Source of the DNA: Linepithema humile
Lineage: Eukaryota > Arthropoda > Insecta > Hymenoptera > Formicidae
NCBI RefSeq assembly: GCF_040581485.1
Contig: NC_090132.1
Coordinates: 12,225,001-12,289,000, forward strand
Direction: 5' to 3'
Length of the DNA stretch: 64,000 bases
Shown here: piece after piece, positions 35,978 to 47,795 of the stretch
Numbering within the stretch: the stretch's first letter is position 1
Layout of the letters: each line of letters begins with the position of its first letter
Notes under the pieces: model-generated
The model's input: only the letters and a program-made list of their open reading frames with translations
Database searches by the model: none
What the model was told of the DNA's origin: nothing
Position numbers and translations under genes: made by a program

Positions 35978-38456
35978 CAAATTAAGTTATGTTTATTAAA
36001 GAATCAACGTGCTTCTACAGTTAACGTATGTTCGTATGTAAAGTATTAATGTTCCTATCCAGTAAATGCATGTATGTGTATACTTTAAAATAGTCTGTAG
36101 GTTATCCATAGAATGTAGAGTAATATATTATCTACATCACAGTACTTAAAACTCAAACAATATGTGTCGTATCTGCTATATCTATGTATTTTTACAAATA
36201 CATGTATGTAAGTGAAAATGTAATCAATTTAAGCCTTGAATTATGTGATATATATAGCATATCTACATAAAATATGACAACTGTCATACTTTATTAAATC
36301 TACTTGGATTAAGTCATTAGTTAAAGAAGCTTTTATGTGCATGGCATTTTCTTTAATTAGTCATAATGTAAGAATAATCCATAAAATTATAAATTTAAAG
36401 CTTTTGGATATGGATTACTAACAAGTAATCCATATCCAAGTTTCCTACATTGAAAATTATCAAAATCTCATGTGGAGAGGATTTCTCCATGAAAAGAAAT
36501 TAATAAGAGAAGTTTTTATTTTCTATTAATTATATCATTTTTTACTTAGGTCAGTTTTTATCTATTTTTTAAGAATTAAATTTATAAATAATTAGCCAAG
36601 AAAAGAAAAAAAATTATCATGCTTGATCCAAGAAATATTAGTAAAAGAAACTTCAATGTTATTTTTAAATCATGTATTAAATTTTTATCTTTATTTTTCT
36701 CAAAATGTTCTTCATGTAGGTTGAATTATTTTTGTAGTCAATTAATAACTCAAAAATTTGTTTATTTATAAAATGGTAAAAGAAATTCTTGTTCAGAAAC
36801 TCACAAGTATTTGACATCTGTCGTACTTAACAACGAATACACCATGTAATACATAGTATTAGTTTTTGAATGCAACACTTTAAAATACATGCTTTACATT
36901 TTAATTCATATATGTATATTACCTCTATAGAAAATAAATGTATGCCATCCTAAAATATTGTAACAATAAAAGAGACTTTAATATTTCAAGGAAATCTTTA
37001 AATTATATGGATGAACGCTGATATTTGCACAACATGTCACAAAGATTCTAATAGCGGATAAAATATTAAAAAAACTTTCGCTTAAAAGAATCTCATGTCT
37101 TGTTAATGGATTCTCTTCTAATACTTGATAACAGCTAGAGAGCTGCCTTGTAAATTATTTTGGATGCACAGAATATATGACTTAAAGCTCTTTTAAATCT
37201 GAAATAGGTATTTAATGATTTTAAATAACACAATATATTTAAATTTCATATAAGCACAATAATTTTAATAGAACTTTATTAGCACATATCACTATACATA
37301 CTCTATTAAGATTTAGTATGTAGGAAATCTTAAAACTTCTGAAACAGCAACTTGCATTGTAAATGACTTCTCTCACAGCACTAATGGATATTGCACAATG
37401 ATATGTTTACCATCATATTGACACCTGTTATATTATCGAAAACAAAAATTAATTATTTATTGAAAGATATTGTTATAAATAAATTAATATAATGTAATAA
37501 ATCACTAAACTTTTCTTATTAAAAAGTATTTAGATAAACATACAACACTTGCTTAAAATAGTGATATAACTAATTAAAATTCAAAGAATTTGTTACAAAT
37601 ATTAAATATAATTATTTTAACTTCTGATACATGTCTTCCTGATTATTTTATTTCCTCTTTTTACAAAGGCATACAAGCGCAATGTTATTTTGCAGAAGTG
37701 AGGATATGGAGAGAATTTACACTGAGACGCTCTGAAAACAATAATATAACTTATTACAGGACAATAAGAAAGGTTAAAAAATATAACAAAATATAACACG
37801 TTATGCAAGGAATAGTATAATTTTTAATTATTTGAACGTAACATACACACACTATGTAAAAAGTAGAAATATGCTTGCTGAGAAAATTGTTTGCACATAT
37901 TCTTTAAAGTTACAACACTCCAAATTGTCACTGCGAGCTCCGTAATGATTATGACTATTATGTATCACATAAATTATATTGCATATTACGTTCTCGTGAG
38001 AGAGAAGAATCGGTTTCGACCGCGGATGACGATTATGTGTTGAGGAAACTGTTCGCCAAATCAAGTAATTAACGTTTAGATTTAATATTGATTTATTTAT
38101 TAAATCCCATTTATAATTTTTATCTTTATAATACTTTAAGTACAAAAAGAATCAATCCAACTTAGTGGAATGCTTCAATATTAACCGATTTAGCAAAACA
38201 CACATATTTTATCGATTTAGTATGTAAGCTAATATATAAATTTTATAGTTAATATTTAAAAGTAACAATTACAATTATAATACATTTATTAAAGTCTATT
38301 TTACATATATACGTTCATATACATACATTTTGTATTTTATGTTTCAGCTGTCAGCTCAGCCTTTCAACACGAAGCAGTATTATCGAATGTCCGTCATAAT
38401 GATGATAATGAAAATACAATGCAATATTCTGTTGTACAATAAACATGTATACTATG
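35978..38456. other. AT-rich intergenic, left flank of Copia
   Basis: No recognised gene. Short frames lack domains. A small palindrome ('ggatatggattact' facing 'agtaatccatatcc') occurs at about 36405-36439. Confidence 0.4.
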
Positions 38457-38772
38457 TGTTAAAGATAATGAAAACACAAGCTGCGTGTTTATACTTTATT
38501 ATTAGTATCACAAACCAAAAAGAATGAATTAGTGCTCAGTGCACTCGGGTGAGACCATTTAAACCAAAAGAAACGATACAATTTTGTTCTAGATATATGA
38601 GAGGAATTACAACACTTGCTTATAAACAAAACGCTTAGACTAAGACGAAAGCAACTAGAACTAACTAGACCAGAAACAAAAACCACACATCTATAAAAGT
38701 AGTTACTAAAGCTTACGTGCGCCACCGCTATTATAGCGCGCCTAAATTAAACACTATTGTTGCTTCTCAACA
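38457..38772 (-). repeat. Copia 3' LTR
   Basis: 316 bp, TG...CA ends, same as the other LTR at every position compared. It supplies the transcript's polyadenylation region. Confidence 0.97.
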
Positions 38773-38784
38773 CTTCCCCTCAAC
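38773..38784 (-). promoter_or_regulatory. Copia polypurine tract
   Basis: On the minus strand GTTGAGGGGAAG abuts the 3' LTR, the site where plus-strand DNA synthesis starts. Confidence 0.75.
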
Positions 38785-38790
38785 AATAAC

Positions 38791-41700
38791 TTATCCGTTT
38801 AAGCCACCACGCTGTCGCAAATCTTTAATTTTTATCTGGCTTAACGGTTTTGTTAACATATCAGCCGTCATTATTTCTGTTGGACAGTATTCATATTTTG
38901 TAACATTTGTATCACTTAAGTTCTTTACATAGTTATACTTTGTACTAATATGCTTTGTTCTCTTATTATATTTATCCTTATGTACTAGCTTAATACAGCT
39001 TTGGTTATCTTCAAATATTATAGTCGGCTGTTCCTGCTTTTCACCAAAATCTTCTAACAGATTGCGCAACCATACCGCTTCTTGACATGCCTCTGCGAGC
39101 GCGATATATTCTGCTTCTGTGGAAGACAGTGCAACACAAGTTTGTTTTCTACACGCCCAACTAATTGTTGCTCCGTTAAATCTAAACAAATAACCGCTGC
39201 TAGATTTTCTATCTTCTACGTCTTGTGCCCAATCTGCGTCTGAATAACCGACTAGAATATCTTTCTCTTCCTTTTTTGTAGAACCTAAAACTAGTTTTAA
39301 ATCTTTAGTGCCTTTTAAATAGCGAACTACCCTTTTTGCTTCTAACAAATCTAACTTTGTCGGACAGTTCATCTTTCTACTTAGTATTGAAACGCTTGCG
39401 GCTATATCCATTCTAGTATTTGTCGCAATATATATTAATGCTCCAATTAAACTTTGATATAATTTATTATCAATTCTATCTGAATCATCTTTTGTCTTTC
39501 TGTAACCTACATCAAGTGGAACTTTTGATTCTTTAGCATCTTCCATTCCATGGATTCTTAACAGCTTTTCTATATAACTTGCTTGATTAATGCTATAGAT
39601 GCCTTTTTTATCTTTTGTAATATTTATACCTAAATAATAATTAATATCTCCGAGATCCTTTAAATCAAAATAGTTACATAGCTTTTTGTATAAACTAAAT
39701 ATATGCTTTACATCATTACTTGATACTATTATATCATCTACATATAATATCACATATATTTTACCGTTATTTGTATTTTTAGTATACAAGCATAAATCTA
39801 CTTGACTCTGTTTAAATCCTTCTATAGTTAAAATATTATCTAACCTTTTATTCCAAATTCTGGCAGCTTGTTTTAAGCCGTAAATGCTCTTATTTAATTT
39901 ACATACCATGTCCTCTTTGCCTTTTACCTCGAAACCTTTTGGCTGCATCATGTAGATAGTTTCCTCCAAGGCTTCATTTAGAAAAGCGTTTTTTACATCA
40001 TAATGTCGGATTGACAGATTCTGCTTGCCTGCTATTGCCAATAACGTTTTGAATGTCGTTTGTCTCGCCATAGGTGCAAATACATCCACATAATCTATTC
40101 CGTACTCTTGTGTGAAGCCCTGTGCTACAAGTCTTGCCTTGTGCCTTATCACTTGTCCCTGAGCATCAGTCTTCGCCTTATAAACCCATTTGCATCCTAC
40201 TACGTTAATGTTTACGGGCCTTTTTATCAATGTCCATGCATTTGCGCCTATAAGCGAATCGTATTCCTCCTTCATTCCTCTTATCCACTGAGTACTGTTA
40301 GATGAACGTATTGCTTCCTCGTATGTACTTGGCTCTAACATTTCTTCTTTCCTTACTAAATTGCAGTATCTTCCCGGTGGTATGCCTTTATTGCACCTTT
40401 CTGATCTCCGTACCTGTTGATCTTCAAGATTAGTGTCTCTATTTATTGCAATTATATCCTTTTCTTGATCGCTTTCTTCATTTTTGTTTTCTTTCTTTGT
40501 GACTTCCCATATACTATCTTCATGCTGTACTTTTGTTTCTTGCTCCTTTTGAACAGCTATCTCTTCCGACTCATTGCCTTCGTCGAGGAAATTTACATCT
40601 CTACTTATTGTGACCTTATCCGTATTTTTATCTAGCAAACGATATCCTTTCGCATTTTCAGCGTAACCGACAAATATAAGTTCTTTTGCTTTTTCATCGA
40701 GTTTTCTTCTTAGTTCCTTGGGAACATGTGCATATACCTTAGAACCGAATACATGTATGTGTTCTAGGGATGGTATTGTCCCGTACCACCTTTCAAATGG
40801 TGTAGTGTTTGTAGTACTTGTGTACAGTCTATTTTGTAAATAGTTTGCGGTGCAGATCGCTTCTCCCCAATACTTGTTCGGTAAATTTGCGTCTATTAAC
40901 ATGCACCTTGCCATTTCCATAAGGTATCTATTCTTTCTCTCGGCAGTGCCGTTTTGTTCTGGAGCATATCCTACTGTATATTGCACTTCGATGCCTTCCT
41001 TTCGAAGATAATTCCTTAGACTTGCGTTTACATATTCCTTGCCTCGATCAGACCTAATAACTTTAGGTGCCTTATTAAACTTAGTTTTCATGTTCCTTAT
41101 GTAGTCTTGAATTTTCTCGATTACTTCTGATTTGTGTTCCATAAGAAATATTGTTGTATACTTGCTGTAGTCGTCGATAAGAGTAAGTACATAGCGTTTC
41201 TTTCCAGGAGTTGCCGTTTGCATGGGTCCGCAAACATCAGTGTGAATTAAATCTAGGGGTTCTTCTGTTTTACTACATGAACTTTTTGGAAAAGGCCGCC
41301 TTGTCATCTTGCCTCTTACGCATGTTTCACATACGCTCCTGATGCCACAGTCTGTTACTTTAAAATCCGTAACTAAATTCCTCATTTCCATCTGTTTTAT
41401 TGCTTCTGGATCCCTGTGACCTAACCTTCTATGCCATGTATGTTGGCAATCCTTTTTATGTCTTTCTGTCGCCATTAAGGCCTTGTCGCCGAACCTTAGA
41501 CTATATAGGTTATTGTTTAGATCTGCTGTAGCTATAATCGTTGCATCCTTTGTAATATTGCACGTATTTTCTGCAAATTTTACTTCCAGACCTTTCTCTG
41601 TTAATTTCTTTACAGACAGTAAACTTTCTTCAAGTGTAGGCACATACAGTACTCCTTTTACTAGGACCGTGCTTCGTTTACCTTTATTATTTTTGCAGAT

Positions 41701-42657
41701 GAGGTAACCGTCACCTATTCCAAGCACCTTTGCGCTATTACCATTTGCCAGCAAAATATTTTCATCTGTACATGTGTTTAGAGTTTTAAAGAATTCCTTA
41801 TTGTTTGTCATATGGCTGGTAGCGCCTGAATCTATATACCACATTTGTTTCTTTTGTGTTCCTTTACTAACGCTGAAACAAATATGTGTATCCTTATCCT
41901 CGCCAATTACTTTATTTGCTTTTTCTTTTTCTTTTCCAGCCTTCCACTTCTTATAACTTCTGCAATCCTTTTTTAAATGACCTGGTTTTTGACAAAAATA
42001 ACATACAACATCTTTTGTATCTTTCTTTTGTGTGGCTTTCGCGAATTTCATGTGTCGTGCCTTAAGTGCTTTGTCGTCATGTTTGTCTGTATGATCCTTT
42101 GCATTTTTCCGTCTTCTGTCTTCATCTAAAAGTTTGCCCTTGACTAGTTCTATAGTCAATTCATTTTCTGATCTTGTTTCCAACGCTGTTATTAGAGTGT
42201 TATATGATTCAGGTAAACTACATAATAGCAACGCTATGATCATTTTGTCTTTCAATGTTTCGCCTAATGCAGCAAGCTGATCTATAGTATTGAGCATTGT
42301 ATTTAAATGACTCTCCATATCACCATTTTCGGTGAGTTTCATGCTACAAATCCTTTTAAACAGAAATACCTGATTTGTTAGCGAAGCCTTCTGGTGATAA
42401 TTCTGCAACGCCAACCATGCTTCTTTTGCACTGGTAGTATTCTTGATGTGTCTCAACTGATCATCTTCGACCAATAAACCGATTGTAGCACGTGCCTGCC
42501 GGTCTGCTTTTAGCCATCTCTCATCTAGTTCCAGTGGTCTATCTCCACTAATTGTATGCCACAGATTTTCCCTAATTAGTAATAATTCTACTTTACACTT
42601 CCATACTTGGAAGTTTGCGTTATTCAGCTTCGTAATACTGAACCGTGTGTCCGTCAT
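38791..42657 (-). CDS. Copia Gag-Pol polyprotein, 1,288 aa
   Basis: One frame encodes all retrotransposition functions in Copia order. Residues 1-215: Gag with an UBN2-like region; zinc knuckle 'CYFCQKPGHLKKDC' near 218. Aspartic protease 'YIDSGATSHM' near 275. Integrase zinc-binding region 'HTWHRRLGHRD' near 410, followed by the core with 'DLIHTDVCGPM', 'LIDDYSKYT' and 'PEQNGTAERKNR' (474-565). Reverse transcriptase from about 810, with 'DVKNAFLNEALEE' and the active site 'ILYVDDIIV' near 975. RNase H with 'YSDADWAQD' and 'SSTEAEYIAL' (1140-1180). No stop, frameshift or missing key residue was seen. Integrase preceding reverse transcriptase separates it from Gypsy. The ATG at 42657 lies about 40 bases inside the 5' LTR, just past the primer site. 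Expression is presumably from the LTR promoter. Confidence 0.98.
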   Translation of the reverse strand: MTDTRFSITKLNNANFQVWKCKVELLLIRENLWHTISGDRPLELDERWLKADRQARATIGLLVEDDQLRHIKNTTSAKEAWLALQNYHQKASLTNQVFLFKRICSMKLTENGDMESHLNTMLNTIDQLAALGETLKDKMIIALLLCSLPESYNTLITALETRSENELTIELVKGKLLDEDRRRKNAKDHTDKHDDKALKARHMKFAKATQKKDTKDVVCYFCQKPGHLKKDCRSYKKWKAGKEKEKANKVIGEDKDTHICFSVSKGTQKKQMWYIDSGATSHMTNNKEFFKTLNTCTDENILLANGNSAKVLGIGDGYLICKNNKGKRSTVLVKGVLYVPTLEESLLSVKKLTEKGLEVKFAENTCNITKDATIIATADLNNNLYSLRFGDKALMATERHKKDCQHTWHRRLGHRDPEAIKQMEMRNLVTDFKVTDCGIRSVCETCVRGKMTRRPFPKSSCSKTEEPLDLIHTDVCGPMQTATPGKKRYVLTLIDDYSKYTTIFLMEHKSEVIEKIQDYIRNMKTKFNKAPKVIRSDRGKEYVNASLRNYLRKEGIEVQYTVGYAPEQNGTAERKNRYLMEMARCMLIDANLPNKYWGEAICTANYLQNRLYTSTTNTTPFERWYGTIPSLEHIHVFGSKVYAHVPKELRRKLDEKAKELIFVGYAENAKGYRLLDKNTDKVTISRDVNFLDEGNESEEIAVQKEQETKVQHEDSIWEVTKKENKNEESDQEKDIIAINRDTNLEDQQVRRSERCNKGIPPGRYCNLVRKEEMLEPSTYEEAIRSSNSTQWIRGMKEEYDSLIGANAWTLIKRPVNINVVGCKWVYKAKTDAQGQVIRHKARLVAQGFTQEYGIDYVDVFAPMARQTTFKTLLAIAGKQNLSIRHYDVKNAFLNEALEETIYMMQPKGFEVKGKEDMVCKLNKSIYGLKQAARIWNKRLDNILTIEGFKQSQVDLCLYTKNTNNGKIYVILYVDDIIVSSNDVKHIFSLYKKLCNYFDLKDLGDINYYLGINITKDKKGIYSINQASYIEKLLRIHGMEDAKESKVPLDVGYRKTKDDSDRIDNKLYQSLIGALIYIATNTRMDIAASVSILSRKMNCPTKLDLLEAKRVVRYLKGTKDLKLVLGSTKKEEKDILVGYSDADWAQDVEDRKSSSGYLFRFNGATISWACRKQTCVALSSTEAEYIALAEACQEAVWLRNLLEDFGEKQEQPTIIFEDNQSCIKLVHKDKYNKRTKHISTKYNYVKNLSDTNVTKYEYCPTEIMTADMLTKPLSQIKIKDLRQRGGLNG

Positions 42658-42670
42658 TATCCTTCCTTTT

Positions 42671-42696
42671 TAGCCACGTATTCTGGGCCCATAACC
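42671..42696 (-). promoter_or_regulatory. Copia primer-binding site
   Basis: Directly inside the 5' LTR the minus strand reads GGTTATGGGCCCAGAATACG. GGTTATGGGCCCAG is the known primer site of Drosophila copia, which pairs with an internal fragment of initiator tRNA-Met rather than with the tRNA 3' end. Confidence 0.85.
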
Positions 42697-43012
42697 TGTT
42701 AAAGATAATGAAAACACAAGCTGCGTGTTTATACTTTATTATTAGTATCACAAACCAAAAAGAATGAATTAGTGCTCAGTGCACTCGGGTGAGACCATTT
42801 AAACCAAAAGAAACGATACAATTTTGTTCTAGATATATGAGAGGAATTACAACACTTGCTTATAAACAAAACGCTTAGACTAAGACGAAAGCAACTAGAA
42901 CTAACTAGACCAGAAACAAAAACCACACATCTATAAAAGTAGTTACTAAAGCTTACGTGCGCCACCGCTATTATAGCGCGCCTAAATTAAACACTATTGT
43001 TGCTTCTCAACA
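42697..43012 (-). repeat. Copia 5' LTR
   Basis: 316 bp, identical to the 3' LTR. It holds the element's promoter on the minus strand. Confidence 0.97.
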
Positions 43013-43017
43013 CTATG

Positions 43018-43858
43018 AAATATTTAAACTTACATATGTAATAACTAATTTTGCACCTTATATCGCAATATGATTATTATTACATATCACATATCAAATT
43101 ACAACGCAATAAAAAACAAAACGCAACGTGTTTTAATAAGGAAAACTATTGAAAAACTAATGAAACTTAAAAAAATAACATCCAGCAAATTAATATTCCT
43201 CTTAAAAATCGTGAAATTAACTAAAAATACTGTTGTACTATAAATATGTTATAAAGTATTTGATTGAAACCAACATACGTAATAACTAATTTTGCACTTT
43301 ATATCGCAGTATGATTAGAACTATTGTGTGTATCACATTACATATTACTACGCAATATGAAACAAAACAACGTGTAATAATAAGAAAAAGCTAAAGAAAA
43401 ACTTATAAAAATAAAATGTAGCTAATTAACATTTTTTTAAACAAATCTATCATGTTAAAAGTTTCAACAAATAATTAAATCTTTTAGCTTAAAAAACAGG
43501 CTTCATAACACTAATACAACTTTATTTTGGAAAGTTTTTGGCTCATGTTGCTTTGATATTAATCCATTTCAGATATTTCCTTATTCCTCTTGTTAAAACA
43601 AAAATCGATGTATCTAAAAATTATAAAAGTTTATATATAAATTAAATGTTATTCTTTAATCTTTGTTTTTGTCTAGTAAATATAGTATAACTGTCATGTA
43701 ACATGTAACTTACATGTACATTCTAATTGCCATATAATTATAACACACATATTAGTTATATGTTATATGGACAATTATATATCTATGCTAGAATATATTA
43801 TTAATGTATGTTTTATAAGATATGTTTAAAAAATATATAAGTCATACTTACAGTTATA
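43018..43858. repeat. degenerate 241-bp tandem duplication
   Basis: 'ataactaattttgcac' at 43041 recurs at 43282, and the following ~170 bases ('tatatcgca', 'atgattag', 'aaaacaaaacg') are alike with many changes. The remaining sequence up to the RING exon is AT-rich and holds the 3' flank of the MULE gene. Confidence 0.65.
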
Positions 43859-44309
43859 TTATGGTGTTATTATAGGTATGTATTTACTATAAGGATTGTT
43901 GCAAGCAGGACATTTTTTTTGTAACAACTTTTGTATGCAGTTTTTGCAACAACATAAATGACCACATGGTATAAAAGCTATTTTAGATTTTTCAATTAAG
44001 CATATGATACATCTTCCTTCTTCATATAAACTGTTTGTAGTTACAGTTGATTTTATGTTCTTAATAGATAAAAATGGTGTTTCTTGTTCGTCTTCCTCTA
44101 TGCTCTCATCATTAATCCAATAGCCATAATCATCATAAGGAACGTCATAAATGTGTTCTACAAAAATAATTTTTTTATTTTATGTATATGTATATATGCT
44201 ATGTATTTTATATATACTTATTTAATTACCCTTATTATCATCAATACTTTCTTTGGTATCTTTATTTTCATCAACTTCCGTAGCTTTTGCTGTTGATAAA
44301 TATTAATAT

Positions 44310-44373
<64 letters not shown>

Positions 44374-47300
44374 GGTGTTTTATAATGTCCGTGCCAACGT
44401 TCGTGTACGGATAGAGTACGGTAAACTGAATAAAAAAGTCCTTTACCGTTTTGCAATTTTCGCAATAGTAATTGAGATATTAATTAAAAGAGATTGACGA
44501 ATAATCGCGTGTTGATCGCGGCTAGATTGTAGGCTGTACGCTTTAGACGTGACAGCAATGAGAATCGCATGGCAACAAAAAATAACAACGCATATCACTC
44601 CTGCTCTCGCTACGTCTTATTTTTCGTTGCCATGCGATCCTCGTTGTTATCACATTTAGAGTGTACAGCTCGCGATCTAGCTACGCGCAACGCGCGATTA
44701 TTCGTCAATCTCTTTTAATTAATATCTCAATTACTATTGCGAAAATTGTAAAACAGTAAAGGACTTTTCTATTCAGTTTACCGCACTCTATTCGCACACG
44801 AGCGTTGGCACGGACATTATGAAACACCCTTATACTTACCGGGTGATACTTACCGTATCACCCGTTAATGGCAGATTCTTGAGGTCATTTGGAGAGGAAA
44901 ATCTTAATACCAAAATGTCGAGGCTACTATAGTATTTGAATGGGAAAGGCTTAAAGTTTACCAATCAGCTTGTCAGAATTTCGCGCGCTCAGGGACATCG
45001 CATCTCGAAAGGACCCTTGCACAATACTTTATGTAGCAGATCATACTTCGTGCCGATAGTATTGATTTTCTCTCATGACATGAGAAACGTCATTTGTCAA
45101 TGGCACGACTGCTTTGACAGTTCGACGCGCATCGTGTTTTAATACAATTTAGAAATTATTATTGTTAGTAAATTCGTCAGTATTATTTACATTGCGAACA
45201 ATGTAAATAAAGTGAATAAAGTGAATAAGAGCTGAGTAAAGTGAATAAAACGTATTGAATAAAGTGTTGTGCAAGGGTCCTTTCGAGATGCGATGTCCCT
45301 GAGCGCGCGAAATTCTGACAAGCTGATTGGTAAACTTTAAGCCTTTCCCATTCAAATACTATAGTAGCCTCGACATTTTGGTATTAAGATTTTCCTCTCC
45401 AAATGACCTCAAGAATCTGCCATTAACGGGTGATACGGTAAGTCTGGGACACCCTGTATATAAAAAGATTTATAATAATAATAAATTTATAATAAATTTT
45501 TTATATATAAATATTGTAAATTACTTCCAAAAATATATATTTATTATTTTTATATAAATAACAAATCGATTTGAATGATTAATCAAGTTATATAATACAT
45601 ATAATCAAAATACTTTCAAAAGTATTACCTTTATTAAATGCTCCTAGATTTTGTGTTTCAGGACAATTTTCATTATTATCTTTATGCAAAAGAAAGAATA
45701 TTACTTTTAAATTTATATTTTAATTATGATCAGTATATATTTAAGTATACAATTAATATAATTTCTTATTTAAATAATGAAAATGTTACTTAAGTAGTAT
45801 ATTTAGTTATCAAGAATCTAAAATAAAAAATAATATTACCTGTAAGTTTATTTAAATCACTGTCACACATATCTGTCATACTATCATATATAGTATTTTC
45901 TGCCAAGACATAAGAATTTTTACTAATACAATCAATGTTAGCTGCAGTTACGACTAAAAAAAACAAATTTAAAAATTATTAATAATATATTATTCCTTAT
46001 TGAAAAAAATTATTTTTGAACACAAAGAGTTTTAAGTTGAGAAATAAAAAGTACTACTTTCCAATTTATTTTGATTCTTGTTAGTTTCTGAACAAGAAAG
46101 AGAGCCAGTGCTTTGATTTTTGTCTTCAATGTCAATAGTTGCAACTACAGAAATGGATAATTTAAATAATTAGAGAATTATTTATTTCTAAAAACAATAT
46201 ATATATATATATACAGGGTGTCTGGCAATAATCGCCCCACCGGTCATATACAGGTAGAGGAGGTGAAATCGAGTAGAAAAGTCCTTTACCATTTTTTGAT
46301 TTTTGTAATAAGTACTAAGTAATTAACGAAAAAAGATTGGTGAATCCGTGCAAGTAAAGCGCGCGCAGCGAGAAGGACATCCCACTGCTATGCGATCACT
46401 AGGCGCGCAATGAAGCGTTGGGAGGAGCGCTCTACAAATGACAATGGCAACATACGAGCGGCGCGTAACGCTAGATCCTTGTGTCCTAGTGATCGCGTAG
46501 CAGTGGGACGTCCTTCTCACCGCGCGCGCTTTACTCGCGCGGATTTGCCGATCTTTTTTCGTTAATTACTCAGTACTTATTATGAAAATTAAAAAATGGT
46601 AAAGGACTTTTCTACTCGATTTGACCTCTTCTACCTGTATATGACCGGTGGGGCGATTATTGCCAGACACCCTGTATATATATATACTTTTACACCTATT
46701 CTCTGCTGCCTTCATTCTTGTCATTATTTTCTTATATTATTTTTTTATATTGCGTGATTACAGTAATACAGTATAAGAATATAAAAAATCTAAGAATATA
46801 TAAAAATATATAAAATCTAAAACTACTATAATTAATAATTTGTATTATAATAAAAACAATTTAATAGTATCATATAAGTGATCTATATTCATACTCATAG
46901 TCTGTTCTTATTTTCAAGATCGTTTTTAAGCGATCTTAAAATGCTATATGACCATTTATTTCATTGACTGGATGAGATTTTAAGATGATTGAAGGCTACA
47001 CTTAAAATAATCTTAAATATACGAACAAACTATGAATATCAGTTTATACGATACTACAATAAAACTAATTAAAAAAATCTACTATAAAGCAATCTTTATA
47101 CTATTATGAATCTAAACAAAGCAAATAATATTGTTACCTTCGAGCTCATTGGAATTATACGTGCATCTCCGAGTTCGTCTTCGACGTCGGACATTTCGTT
47201 GTGTAATTTCAATGTTATTAATTGGCACTAATCAAAAGAAAAAATATTTTATTTTTGATGTATAAATAATTACAATAGAAAACTTTGTTTTTTCAGTCGA

Positions 47301-47760
47301 AAAACATTATTTATCATTTAACTAGTAATTATCTCTAAATTTTACCTTCATCTATAGCTCCTTCTGTATGTAAATCAGCACAAATCTCATCGTCATTATC
47401 ATCTATAAAATTTATTATAAAAAGTTGAAATAACAAAATAACATGAAATTACGCAAAAAAATTATTCATAATAATTGTAAAAAATATTTACACACACGCA
47501 CACACATATTATATATAATATACACCATATATATATATATACCATATATATATATATAATATATAGTTTATATAATTTTAAATAAATTTTATTATTTGCA
47601 GCAAAAGAGTAATTGGTGCATATGTATATGAAGTGCATAATATTTTACGCTATTTTATTAGTTTACGCAATTTTAAGAGTCCGAATTGCTCCCACTTTTT
47701 TAGAACAGCCTATAGAAGTAAACATAAAAGGTATGCACGTACTTGCGCGCGCACGCATGA

Positions 47761-47795
<35 letters not shown>

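Larger units (their letters stand above)
38457..43012 (-). mobile_element. intact Copia retrotransposon, 4,556 bp
   Basis: Two identical 316-bp LTRs (38457-38772 and 42697-43012) flank one uninterrupted polyprotein frame. The five bases CTATG are duplicated directly outside both LTRs (38452-38456 and 43013-43017). On the coding strand a primer-binding site follows the 5' LTR and a purine tract precedes the 3' LTR. Identical LTRs and an intact frame show a very recent insertion, probably able to transpose. Confidence 0.98.
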
